Source of the DNA: Prevotella sp. UBA2725
GTDB lineage: Bacteria; Bacteroidota; Bacteroidia; Bacteroidales; Bacteroidaceae
Assembly (NCBI GenBank): GCA_002353825.1
Contig: DEKJ01000026.1
Span: 39,803 to 103,802, forward strand
DNA length: 64,000 bases
Reading direction: 5' to 3'
Under the pieces are notes generated by a model, which was not told the origin of the DNA, made no database searches, and saw nothing but the letters and a program-made list of their open reading frames with translations. Shown here piece after piece: positions 33,984-42,418 of this stretch (its first letter is position 1; each line of letters begins with the position of its first letter). A program made the translations under genes and the position numbers.

Positions 33984-34012
33984 CAGTCACTATGTGACTG
34001 CCTACACGACAC
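33983..34012. repeat. Family C palindrome, copy C2 (after rmuC)
   Basis: GCAGTCAC-TAT-GTGACTGC followed by CTACACGACAC; one base differs from C1 over 30 bp. It starts inside the rmuC stop codon and lies between convergent genes. Confidence 0.85.
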
Positions 34013-34033
34013 CATCACACAATAAATAGAACA

Positions 34034-35035
34034 TTAAGCGACAAGCTTCTCTATCGTTTTGCTGATCCAATTAACGATTTTGCTCAACACCCATGCCAAC
34101 GGCATAGTAATGACGACACAAACGAGGAAGGTGAGCCAATAACCCCACGACTTCGGCAGATAGTCGAGCACGAAATGAAGATGGATAAGATAGCACTCCA
34201 GGCTCAAGGATCCCACAAAAGCCAACGACTTGTTGATCCATTGTGGTGTACGCCTCAGCACACGATTGCAGAGAAGGATGAACGTGATGGTCAAGGGGAT
34301 ATAAAGCATGCGCTCGACAAACAGCGGGAACTGCCCATGCCGCACTTGCTCCAGGAAGAAGCAGGAGGCGAAGGTCATTACGAACATGATAATCAGCATC
34401 CACACGCCCTGACCGTCGATAGTCCGCTTCTGACGAACCATCTCTCCCATGTTTATACCGATAAAGAAGATAGGCATACGACTCCAGAAGATCTCAATAT
34501 GTCCTACGGCATGATGGATCGGCGTGACCCATTCCACAAGGATACACCACATAATCATCACCACGGGCAACCAGCGATATACGGGGTGCCGCTTGATGAG
34601 CTCCATGTAAGGCGGTGCAAAGAGGTACAGCATCATGATTGCCGGGATGTACCAGAAGTTAAGCTCATCGTGAAGCCAGAAGCCCCAGTTGAAACCGATC
34701 TCGCCCAAGAGGTTGATGAGTGAGGACACATCGTGCACATGGATGCGCGGAATGTAAAAGAGGCAGGCGATAATGAGCCATGCCGGATAGATGCGGATGA
34801 GACGACGGAAATAGAAATGTTTGTACGACGGGGTCTTCATCCACGAAAACCAAAGACCTATTCCACTGAGGAAAAGGAACATATCCACACCGAGGTTGCC
34901 CATACGCCTCAGTCCGAAGAACATGTCGGAGCGGGCAAGGTCGACGTGGAAAAGAATAATGATAAGCATGGCGATGCCCATCAGTGCGCCACGGAAGCGC
35001 GAGATGTTCGCCAATTCAATATCAGGAATTTTCAT
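34034..35035 (-). CDS. Membrane-bound acyltransferase (acyltransferase 3 family)
   Basis: The 333-residue protein starts MKIPDIELANISRFRGAL and has about ten hydrophobic segments and the family features RFRGALMGIAMLIIILFH near the start, FLFLSGIGLWFS and FYFRRLIRIYPAW. Such proteins put O-acetyl or other acyl groups on surface polysaccharide or lipid sugars. The ATG at 35035 overlaps the TGA of the preceding acyltransferase gene (ATGA), a sign of translational coupling and joint work on one glycan. The longer frame to 35233 lies inside the previous gene and is rejected. Confidence 0.88.
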   Translation of the reverse strand: MKIPDIELANISRFRGALMGIAMLIIILFHVDLARSDMFFGLRRMGNLGVDMFLFLSGIGLWFSWMKTPSYKHFYFRRLIRIYPAWLIIACLFYIPRIHVHDVSSLINLLGEIGFNWGFWLHDELNFWYIPAIMMLYLFAPPYMELIKRHPVYRWLPVVMIMWCILVEWVTPIHHAVGHIEIFWSRMPIFFIGINMGEMVRQKRTIDGQGVWMLIIMFVMTFASCFFLEQVRHGQFPLFVERMLYIPLTITFILLCNRVLRRTPQWINKSLAFVGSLSLECYLIHLHFVLDYLPKSWGYWLTFLVCVVITMPLAWVLSKIVNWISKTIEKLVA

Positions 35036-36165
35036 AGTTTCGGAGAAGGAATTTTCTTCATTACTTTCATGACGAGCCAGGCTGCGCCAAGCGAAGCAAT
35101 GACATAGAGCAGCAAGCCCGTGTAGACATCGCCGCGGCGCGAGATCGGAATGAAGACCTTGCGCAGGGTGGGATGGATGATGAACAGCGCTGCCGAGATA
35201 TTGCCCATCCATGTAAGGACATACCATATCCATCCGCGTAGTTTAGCCCACGGCAGATGGTCGATGCTCTTGACGAGATAGACCGAGGCATAGCAGATGA
35301 GTGCAGGGACAATGGCCCACGAGTAGAAAGACTCGGAGGCTGAGACGATGAAGAACGAGCAGGCCACCCAACTCATGAGCAAGCCTCCGAAGTTGAACCG
35401 CACAATCATAATTTTCTCGCCATAGCGGGCGAAGAGCAGGCCCAAGCCAAACGGTAGCATACCGCCCATGAAGTTGTAGCGCCAGTAGTTAAGTGTTTCG
35501 CCTTCAGGATCCATCAGCAGCTGCACGCCTGTGCAGACGACCATCAGTCCAACGGTCCAGCCCCAGTGGCGGCGGTATAGGAAGAGACGATAGATGATGT
35601 AGAGCTGGAGCATCAAGCCAAAGAACCAGAAAGGTCCCGGCCAAATGTTATCATCAGGATTAGGATACCAGTTGTTGATCATCAGTAATTGTCCGACAAT
35701 CTGTTGGACATTATATTTCCATGAGCCCAGTGTGATGGCATCGATGATTGTGAAGCAGATAAAGCCGACGATCATCATTTTGAAGAGCTTCAGATAATGG
35801 TAGCGGATGAAGGAAAGCGGTGCTACGCGGTTATCTTCAAGCTTCGGCCCCGGGCGCCCGCCGTACTTCCGTTCAAGGCCATAGGCACTGAGGAAGAGGA
35901 AGATAGGCACACCATAATGGCCGAAGAAAGAGATGAGATGGCACGGGAGCAAGCCGTCAGCGCGAGCAATACACTGCGTCAGCCAGTCCACATTGTGCTG
36001 GAAATATTGATATTCGTTTTCTTTCACCACGGGACCGAGCCAGTGGCAATAGTTATGAAGGAAGATACCCAGGATGGCGATACCTCGCAGTGCATTGCAC
36101 TCGGCACGCGTCAACAGGTCACTGTCGCGGCCCGCCATGTTTCCTCCTTTGTTTTCAAGAGCCAT
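35032..36165 (-). CDS. Membrane-bound acyltransferase (acyltransferase 3 family)
   Basis: The 377-residue membrane protein starts MALENKGGNMAGRDSDLLTR. It has the family pattern AECNALRGIAILGIFLHNYCHW near the N-terminus, FFGHYGVPIFLFLSAYGLERKYGG and SFIRYHYLKLFKM. The last bases overlap the start of the second acyltransferase gene (ATGA), so both proteins are probably made in equal amounts. Together with the phosphoethanolamine transferase upstream they suggest a small surface-modification unit; the acceptor is not identifiable. Confidence 0.88.
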   Translation of the reverse strand: MALENKGGNMAGRDSDLLTRAECNALRGIAILGIFLHNYCHWLGPVVKENEYQYFQHNVDWLTQCIARADGLLPCHLISFFGHYGVPIFLFLSAYGLERKYGGRPGPKLEDNRVAPLSFIRYHYLKLFKMMIVGFICFTIIDAITLGSWKYNVQQIVGQLLMINNWYPNPDDNIWPGPFWFFGLMLQLYIIYRLFLYRRHWGWTVGLMVVCTGVQLLMDPEGETLNYWRYNFMGGMLPFGLGLLFARYGEKIMIVRFNFGGLLMSWVACSFFIVSASESFYSWAIVPALICYASVYLVKSIDHLPWAKLRGWIWYVLTWMGNISAALFIIHPTLRKVFIPISRRGDVYTGLLLYVIASLGAAWLVMKVMKKIPSPKL

Positions 36166-36181
36166 ATTCTATTCTTTATTA

Positions 36182-36240
36182 TCGGCACCGTAACGGTGCA
36201 CTTTGATCGGCACCGTAAACGGTGCCGCACAGAACTGAAG
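36182..36240. repeat. Family D palindromes, tandem pair D2
   Basis: First partial copy GGCACCG-TAA-CGGTGC (36184-36199), then full copy GGCACCG-TAAA-CGGTGCC (36209-36226) with tail GCACAGAACT. Arms differ from D1 but remain complementary. Confidence 0.85.
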
Positions 36241-36277
36241 CAACCTTTGGTGTTCTGTCTTCTTTAATCCTTTTTCC

Positions 36278-38176
36278 TTATTCTTTAGCGGAGCGTTGCG
36301 AAGCGTTATTTGCGGATCGCAGCTGGTCGTAATCGACGCTGTTCTTCAGTATTCGTGGGCGCATCTCGTCATACTCAGGCGAGAGCAGGTTGTACTGCGG
36401 ATGGTAGTCTTTTGAAGAGATGCCGGCAAGCCATACGAGCATATGTGGCAGGGCATCGGTCATAAACCGCTTGTTCTTCGCCTCCTTGATAGCCTCAAAC
36501 ACCTGAGGCAGGCGGTGCGCATACTTCGGGGAGCACCAGATCCAGAACGGCACCTCAAACTCATAGTGAGCCAAAGGCCAGTCGACAGCGCTTGAGTGGT
36601 TGCGGCAGAGGATGTTGCGCCCCGGCTCAAAGATCTCCTCACCATGGTCAGGCATATAGATGACGATAGCATCCTTATTCTGGAAGCGCTTCACAATCTG
36701 AGTTACAATAGAGTCGTTGTACAGACAAGCGTTGTCGTAATCGGCAATCATGCGCCGCTTGTAGCTGTTGTTAGCCAGATCGGGGCGCAGTTCCTTATAG
36801 TCGTCCGCATGCCATTTGGCGCGGTCTTTCGGATAACGTGTATGATAACTCACATGCTGACCGATGAGATGGAAGATGATGAGGTTGGGATGATCATGCT
36901 TTCCGTTGGCGGAGAGCTTAATCTTACCTTCTTTCACGAAGTTGTCATAGTCGGACAGCAAGCCATCATCAAACGGATGGAGCTGTGTGTTGCGAAGGTC
37001 AAACTGAGCCTTGCTCAGCTGTGGATCATTAAGGAAGAACCCACCGGAGAAGTCGTAGACTGCCTGACCTGCTGCGAGAAGAAACTGATTGGTGAGGAAG
37101 GTCACCTGATAGCCTGCCTTGCGGAAGAGTTCGGGGAAGAGCGGATAGTCGCACCACTTCCCTTTCTGGCCTACGACATGCATCGAGAGCACATTCTTGA
37201 AGACGAAACTCGTCAGGTTCCAGCACGACACGACATCGTTGAACTTTGTCAGCCAGCCGCTCCGTTCGAGCTTCCGCTGTCGCGGCGTGTCTTTCTGCGG
37301 ATAGCCGTAGAGCTGACAGTGGGCCTTGCTGTAGCTCTCACCGATGATCAATACAATTGTCGGCGAGCGGAAAGAGCAGGAGTCGACCTTCACACGCTGC
37401 GATGCTTCCACACATTTCTCCACCTGCTGCGAAGCAAGATGGTTGCTGTACATCGAGAACATGAGGCGGTAGATCGGCAGATAGGTGTTGCCATGATCGG
37501 GGTTGGTAAGGATATGCTCAATGGTTCCTACGGAGTTGGCAGTCATCAACTGCGCCAATCCTTTCTTGTTATCCCAACTCGTGATGCAGCTCCATACGAG
37601 CAGAGCCATGACAAGCACGCCACACTCAGGATAGAGCATGTAACGATGGAAGAAGCGCAGGAATCCGAAGTTGAGCTGTGCCCGGAACTTGCGATAGTTG
37701 ATACCGAGCAGGCGGCATACGGGCTTGCGCAGTCCGATGACGATATGAGCGAGAATGAGCAAAATGATCCACATCACCGGCGATGTGAGCACATCGGGTG
37801 AGAGATAGGTGGAGAAGAACTCGCCTGCCTCCCGACTGTCTGTCTCGCCCACGAGCATGAGCATCGAAGGCGTAATGACGGAGCCGAACTTCCAGAAACA
37901 GAATACATCGGTGATGGCCACTCCGTAAAGGATGACGTAGAGGCAGCGGCGAACCCACAAACGCACCTTCCGAGGGATGACTGCAAGGATGACACATGCC
38001 ACATAGAGGTCGAGGAAAAGCTCCAGCCACAGGTTGTCGTACACCTCCGCGCCATCCCGGTCGGGGAGCGTGAGATAAGCGCAAAGTATACCCAAGATAT
38101 ACATGGTGACGAAAAACACGCCATTCTTAAGCAGAGGCAGCATGAAAAGCCGCGCAATACGACGGATGATTCTCAT
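36278..38176 (-). CDS. Phosphoethanolamine transferase (EptA-like, sulfatase superfamily)
   Basis: The 632-residue protein has about five N-terminal membrane helices (to about residue 200) and a periplasmic sulfatase-type domain. That domain carries IVLIIGESYSKAH (metal ligand Glu280), a likely phospho-acceptor Thr322 in SCWNLTSFVFKNVLS, HLIGQHVSYHTRYP and YMPDHGEEIFE. Family members move phosphoethanolamine from phosphatidylethanolamine to lipid A or another glycan, lowering surface charge. The spacing around the Thr differs from the common GT-T/S-xxS pattern, so the acceptor may differ. It is divergent from folP and followed by two acyltransferases. Confidence 0.87.
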   Translation of the reverse strand: MRIIRRIARLFMLPLLKNGVFFVTMYILGILCAYLTLPDRDGAEVYDNLWLELFLDLYVACVILAVIPRKVRLWVRRCLYVILYGVAITDVFCFWKFGSVITPSMLMLVGETDSREAGEFFSTYLSPDVLTSPVMWIILLILAHIVIGLRKPVCRLLGINYRKFRAQLNFGFLRFFHRYMLYPECGVLVMALLVWSCITSWDNKKGLAQLMTANSVGTIEHILTNPDHGNTYLPIYRLMFSMYSNHLASQQVEKCVEASQRVKVDSCSFRSPTIVLIIGESYSKAHCQLYGYPQKDTPRQRKLERSGWLTKFNDVVSCWNLTSFVFKNVLSMHVVGQKGKWCDYPLFPELFRKAGYQVTFLTNQFLLAAGQAVYDFSGGFFLNDPQLSKAQFDLRNTQLHPFDDGLLSDYDNFVKEGKIKLSANGKHDHPNLIIFHLIGQHVSYHTRYPKDRAKWHADDYKELRPDLANNSYKRRMIADYDNACLYNDSIVTQIVKRFQNKDAIVIYMPDHGEEIFEPGRNILCRNHSSAVDWPLAHYEFEVPFWIWCSPKYAHRLPQVFEAIKEAKNKRFMTDALPHMLVWLAGISSKDYHPQYNLLSPEYDEMRPRILKNSVDYDQLRSANNASQRSAKE

Positions 38177-38204
38177 TTCTATTATTGTTCCCTATATTTC
38201 TTTG

Positions 38205-38239
38205 CAAAAATAGTATAATTAATCCATTCTGCAAAGTTA
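38205..38239 (-). promoter_or_regulatory. Two candidate -7 elements for the phosphoethanolamine transferase gene
   Basis: TATTTTTG (38212-38205), preceded 19 bp upstream by TTG (38234-38232), and TAACTTTG (38239-38232). Either could start transcription 20-50 nt before the ATG at 38176. Confidence 0.6.
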
Positions 38240-38256
38240 AACCCAAAATTAATTTG

Positions 38257-38264
38257 TACATTTG
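38257..38264 (+). promoter_or_regulatory. -7 element (TACATTTG) of folP
   Basis: Matches TAnnTTTG 30 bp before the folP ATG, back to back with the phosphoethanolamine transferase promoter. Confidence 0.6.
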
Positions 38265-38294
38265 CAAGAAACAAAGCAATAAGCATTGCTTAAA

Positions 38295-39194
38295 ATGAAT
38301 GACATGGATTATACTTTAAATATTAAAGGTCAATTATTTTCACTCAAGGAGCCTGTCGTGATGGGCATCCTCAATTGCACCCCCGACAGTTTCTTCGCCG
38401 GGAGCCGGAAGCAGACGGAAAAGGAGATCGCGGACCGCGCCAACGAGATCGTTGCCCAAGGCGGCAAGATCATCGACGTAGGTGCTTTCTCCACGGGTCC
38501 GGGAGCCGACGAGGTGAGTGAGGAAGAGGAGATGCGCCGGTTGCGTCACGCTCTGCCTATCGTGCGTCGCGAGCAGCCCGACGTGCCGGTCTCCGTGGAC
38601 ACCTATCGCCCCGACGTGGCCCGTATGGTCGTGGAAGAGTATGGGGCCGACATCATCAACGATGTATCGGAAGGCGGCATCACGGGCATCGTGGACAAAC
38701 CGCTCGAAGAACGCTATGATGTGGATGCTGAGACGGATGACAAGTTCAAGGACTATCCTGCTATCTTCCGCATGATGGGCCGACTGAAGGTGCCTTATAT
38801 CCTCATGTCGGTTCAAGGCAATCTCCATGACATGCTGATGAACTTCTCCAAAGAGGTGCAGCAGCTGCGCGACCTTCACGTAAAGGATATCATCCTCGAC
38901 CCGGGCTATGGCTTCGGCTTCGGCAAGACGCAGGAAGAGAACTTCGCCATCCTGCACGAACAGCGCAAGCTTGAGGTCATGGGGCTCCCTATCCTCGCCG
39001 GCCTATCCCGTAAACGCCTCATCTGGAAGACGCTCGGCATCACGGCAGACGAGGCGCTCAACGGCACGACGGTGGTCAACACCCTGGCGCTGCTCAATGG
39101 CGCCAGCATCCTCCGTGTGCACGATGTGAGAGAAGCCGTACAAGCCACAAAGCTCGTCAAGGCTTACAACACATCATTAACACCCAACACTTAA
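38295..39194 (+). CDS. folP: Dihydropteroate synthase
   Basis: The 299-residue TIM-barrel enzyme has the signature VVMGILNCTPDSFF near the start, GGKIIDVGAFSTGPGA, VSVDTYRPDVAR, DIINDVSEGG, ILDPGYGFGFGKT and AGLSRKRLIWK. It condenses 4-aminobenzoate with the pterin pyrophosphate in folate synthesis and is the sulfonamide target. ATG at 38295 is preferred over a TTG nine bases earlier. It is followed after 45 bp by cdaA; this folP-cdaA order is familiar in Bacteroidota. Confidence 0.96.
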   Translation: MNDMDYTLNIKGQLFSLKEPVVMGILNCTPDSFFAGSRKQTEKEIADRANEIVAQGGKIIDVGAFSTGPGADEVSEEEEMRRLRHALPIVRREQPDVPVSVDTYRPDVARMVVEEYGADIINDVSEGGITGIVDKPLEERYDVDAETDDKFKDYPAIFRMMGRLKVPYILMSVQGNLHDMLMNFSKEVQQLRDLHVKDIILDPGYGFGFGKTQEENFAILHEQRKLEVMGLPILAGLSRKRLIWKTLGITADEALNGTTVVNTLALLNGASILRVHDVREAVQATKLVKAYNTSLTPNT

Positions 39195-39239
39195 CACCCC
39201 ATTAAAACCCATCATCTAACATAACACCCAACACCCAAG

Positions 39240-40016
39240 ATGTTCTTCTCCTTCGGCATTAAAGACATCATCGACATAGTAACGGTAGCCCTGCTGCTCT
39301 ACTATTTCTACCGGCTCATGAAAGAGAGTCGGTCACTGAACGTATTCACCGGCATCATCATCTTTGTCATTGCCTGGCTCTTCGTCTCCCAAGTGTTGGA
39401 GATGCGGCTCTTGGGCAGCATCATGGACAAGCTCGTGTCGGTGGGTGTCATCGGCCTCATCGTGCTCTTCAAGGATGAGATCCGCAAGTTTCTCTACGAG
39501 ATCGGTGAGCGGCAACGAGCAAGGAAGTTTCTGAACTTCTTCTTCCACCGCGACAGCACCCAGCAAGCCGACAAGACAGCTATCATGCCGATCGTATGGG
39601 CTTGCATGGATATGGCGAAAGGGAAAGTAGGTGCGCTCATCGTCATCGAGCGCGCTACCCCACTCGACGACATCGTACAGACGGGTGAACTCATCGATGC
39701 CAAGATCAACAAGCTCCTCATCGAGAACATCTTCTTCAAGAACTCACCGCTCCACGACGGTGCCATGATCATCTCCAAACACCGCATCAAAGCTGCAGGC
39801 TGCATCCTTCCAGTGAGCCATAACATGGACATTCCCAAGGAGTTAGGCCTTCGCCACCGTGCAGCTCTCGGTATCTCACAGGCCTCAGATGCCATCGCTG
39901 TCGTCGTGTCTGAAGAGACGGGCCGCATCAGTGCTGCCATCAAAGGCAACTTCCGCCTGCGCCTCTCTGCAGAAGACTTGGAGAGCCTGCTGACGAAAGA
40001 AATAGTCACAAAATAA
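39240..40016 (+). CDS. cdaA: Diadenylate cyclase (c-di-AMP synthase), membrane type
   Basis: The 258-residue protein has three N-terminal hydrophobic segments (about residues 5-24, 37-52 and 62-77) and a DAC domain with the catalytic DGA motif (residues 173-175 in NSPLHDGAMI) and the RHR motif (205-207 in LGLRHRAALG). It makes c-di-AMP from two ATP, a messenger for turgor and envelope control. A strong terminator follows at once. Confidence 0.95.
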   Translation: MFFSFGIKDIIDIVTVALLLYYFYRLMKESRSLNVFTGIIIFVIAWLFVSQVLEMRLLGSIMDKLVSVGVIGLIVLFKDEIRKFLYEIGERQRARKFLNFFFHRDSTQQADKTAIMPIVWACMDMAKGKVGALIVIERATPLDDIVQTGELIDAKINKLLIENIFFKNSPLHDGAMIISKHRIKAAGCILPVSHNMDIPKELGLRHRAALGISQASDAIAVVVSEETGRISAAIKGNFRLRLSAEDLESLLTKEIVTK

Positions 40017-40055
40017 AAAATATCCTTGTGTAGTAGTACATAAGGATATTTTTTT
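40015..40055. terminator. Bidirectional-looking terminator after cdaA
   Basis: AAAAAATATCCTT (40015-40027) pairs with AAGGATATTTTTTT (40042-40055) around a 14-nt loop; the run of T follows the GC core on the plus strand and A precedes it, so it can work both ways. The pta promoter element starts two bases later. Confidence 0.9.
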
Positions 40056-40056
40056 G

Positions 40057-40064
40057 TAATTTTG
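40057..40064 (+). promoter_or_regulatory. -7 element (TAATTTTG) of pta-ackA
   Basis: Matches TAnnTTTG about 60 bp before the pta ATG. The matching -33 position would fall inside the cdaA terminator stem. Confidence 0.6.
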
Positions 40065-40125
40065 CAAAGTGTACTTTACAACGTTATTACAGGTACGATT
40101 TTACTTACAATATTAATAACATACA

Positions 40126-41166
40126 ATGAGTTTATTAAATGAAATTGTGGCGCGCGCCAAAGCTAACAAGCAGCGCATCGTTCTTCCTGAGGCTGAGGAA
40201 GAGCGCACATTGAAAGCAGCCGATCATGTGCTTGCCGACGATATCGCCGACATCATTCTTATTGGCAACCCCGACCATATCAAGCAGGAAGCTGAGGAGT
40301 GGGGTCTGAAGAATATCAATAAGGCTAAGATCATTGACCCGCTCCACTTCGACAAGACGGAGGAGTATGCAGAGAAGCTCGCTGAGCTCCGTAAGAAGAA
40401 GGGCATGACCATCGATCAGGCTCGTGAGCTCGTGCTGCACAACAACCTGTACCTTGGTTGCATGATCATCAAGAGTGGCGACGCTGACGGTCAGATCAGT
40501 GGTGCTCTGAGCACAACCGGCGACACACTGCGTCCGGCTCTGCAGATCATCAAGTGCGCTCCCGGCATCACCTGCGTGAGCGGTGCTATGCTCCTTGTGA
40601 CCAAGTCACAGTATGGCAAGGATGGTATCGTTGTCATGGGTGATGTGGCCGTTACTCCTAACCCCACAGCAGACCAGCTCGCTCAGATTGCTTACACCAC
40701 GGCACAGACTGCCAAGACGATCGCTGGCATTGAGGAGCCGCACGTGGCTATGCTGAGCTATTCGACCAAAGGTTCTGCCAAGGATGCTATCGACAAGACG
40801 ACAGGCAAGAGCGTGTATGTCATCGACAAGGTCATCGACGCTGTGAAGATCGCTCACGAGAAGTTCCCTGACCTCTTGGTTGATGGTGAGCTTCAGGCTG
40901 ATGCAGCCCTTGTACCTGCTGTAGGTAAGAAGAAGGCTCCGCAGAGCAACATCGCCGGCCGTGCCAATGTCCTCGTTGTGCCTAACCTCGAGGTAGGTAA
41001 CATCGGTTATAAGCTCGTTGAGCGTCTCGGTGGTGCTACAGCTATCGGCCCGATCCTGCAGGGTATCGCTCGTCCTGTCAACGACCTCAGCCGTGGCTGC
41101 TCCGTCGATGATATCTACTATATGGTTGCTATCACAAGCTGCCAGGCACAGGACGCGAAGAAATAA
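40126..41166 (+). CDS. pta: Phosphate acetyltransferase
   Basis: The 346-residue short-form enzyme has IVLPEAEEERTLKAADHVL near the start, DGQISGALSTTGDTLRPALQI, SYSTKGSAKD, DGELQADAALVP and the C-terminal LSRGCSVDDIYYMVAITSCQAQ. It interconverts acetyl-CoA and acetyl phosphate. It is followed after 29 bp by acetate kinase, so the pair makes ATP and acetate during fermentation. It lacks the N-terminal regulatory domain of the long E. coli type. Confidence 0.96.
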   Translation: MSLLNEIVARAKANKQRIVLPEAEEERTLKAADHVLADDIADIILIGNPDHIKQEAEEWGLKNINKAKIIDPLHFDKTEEYAEKLAELRKKKGMTIDQARELVLHNNLYLGCMIIKSGDADGQISGALSTTGDTLRPALQIIKCAPGITCVSGAMLLVTKSQYGKDGIVVMGDVAVTPNPTADQLAQIAYTTAQTAKTIAGIEEPHVAMLSYSTKGSAKDAIDKTTGKSVYVIDKVIDAVKIAHEKFPDLLVDGELQADAALVPAVGKKKAPQSNIAGRANVLVVPNLEVGNIGYKLVERLGGATAIGPILQGIARPVNDLSRGCSVDDIYYMVAITSCQAQDAKK

Positions 41167-41195
41167 TTACTAATTGAGTAACTACAAATTAACAG

Positions 41196-42407
41196 ATGAA
41201 GATTCTTGTATTAAACTGCGGCAGCAGTAGCATTAAGTATAAACTTTACGACATGACCGATGAGTCTGTCTTGGCTCAGGGTGGTGTAGAGCGTATTGGC
41301 ATCGACGATGCCTTCATCAAGGTGAAGCTCCCCAACGGCGAGAAGAAGAAGATCATGGCCGACCTGCCTACTCACAAGGAAGGTGTGGAGCTCGTGTTCA
41401 AGTGCCTCCTTGATCCCGATTTCGGTGCCATCAAGAGCCTCGACGAGATCGGAGCTGTAGGCCACCGTATCGTGCAGGGTGGCGACCTCTTCGAGAAGAG
41501 CTGCCTCGTCACGCCGAAGGTTGAAGAAGGCATCGAGAGCCTCATTGACCTCGCACCGGTGCACAACAAGGGTCACCTCGCTGGTATCCGTGCCGTAGAC
41601 GAGCTCATGCCTAACGTGCCTCAGGTGACGGTGTTCGACAACGCCTTCCACTCTACGATGCCCGACTACGCTTACCTCTATGCCATTCCTTACGAGTGGT
41701 ACACGAAGTATCACGTACGCCGCTACGGCTTCCACGGTACCTCTCACCGCTATGTCTCTCACCGCGTGTGCGAGTTCCTCGGTGTAGATATCCACAAGCA
41801 GAAGATCATCACCTGCCACATCGGTAACGGTGCCTCTGTTGCAGCTATCAAGTACGGCAAGGTCATCGATACCTCTATGGGTCTGACTCCGCTGGCTGGT
41901 CTGATGATGGGCTCTCGCTCCGGTGACATCGATCCGTCTGCAGTGTGCTACATGATGGAGAAGAGCGGCATGACTCCGCAGGAGATGGCCGACTACCTCA
42001 ACAAGAAGAGCGGTGTGCTCGGCGTAGCTGGCATCTCCAGCGATATGCGCGATAACGAGAATGCCGACAACGAAGGCAACAAGATGGCTCACCTCGCCCT
42101 GGCTATGTACAACTACCGCATCAAGAAGTATATCGGTGCTTACGCTGCTGCCATGAACGGTGTTGATATCATCGTGTGGACTGCCGGTGTCGGCGAGAAT
42201 CAGGAAGGTGTACGTTGGGACAGCTGCTCTGGCCTCGAATACCTTGGTGTGAAGATGGACAAGGAGCGCAACCACGTCCGCTCAAAGGAGCAGATTCTTT
42301 CTGCCGACGACTCTAAGGTGAAAGTTGTGATGATTCCTACCGACGAGGAGATTGTCATCGCACGTGATACCCTCGCCATCGTAGAAGGTCGCGAGCCCGA
42401 AATCTAA
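41196..42407 (+). CDS. ackA: Acetate kinase
   Basis: The 403-residue member of the ASKHA superfamily starts MKILVLNCGSSSIKYKLYD and has FDNAFHSTMPDYAYLYAIP, RRYGFHGTSHRYVSHR, CHIGNGASVAAIK, DTSMGLTPLAGLMMGSRSGD and FTAGVGEN-like WTAGVGENQEG. It makes acetate and ATP from acetyl phosphate. It ends 11 bp before a 22-bp tandem repeat array that forms its terminator. Confidence 0.97.
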   Translation: MKILVLNCGSSSIKYKLYDMTDESVLAQGGVERIGIDDAFIKVKLPNGEKKKIMADLPTHKEGVELVFKCLLDPDFGAIKSLDEIGAVGHRIVQGGDLFEKSCLVTPKVEEGIESLIDLAPVHNKGHLAGIRAVDELMPNVPQVTVFDNAFHSTMPDYAYLYAIPYEWYTKYHVRRYGFHGTSHRYVSHRVCEFLGVDIHKQKIITCHIGNGASVAAIKYGKVIDTSMGLTPLAGLMMGSRSGDIDPSAVCYMMEKSGMTPQEMADYLNKKSGVLGVAGISSDMRDNENADNEGNKMAHLALAMYNYRIKKYIGAYAAAMNGVDIIVWTAGVGENQEGVRWDSCSGLEYLGVKMDKERNHVRSKEQILSADDSKVKVVMIPTDEEIVIARDTLAIVEGREPEI

Positions 42408-42418
42408 TAGAATCTCAT

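Noticed and set aside
36596..37801. 401-codon open frame opposite the phosphoethanolamine transferase gene
   Set aside because: Antisense shadow; composition follows the real gene and no domain is recognisable.
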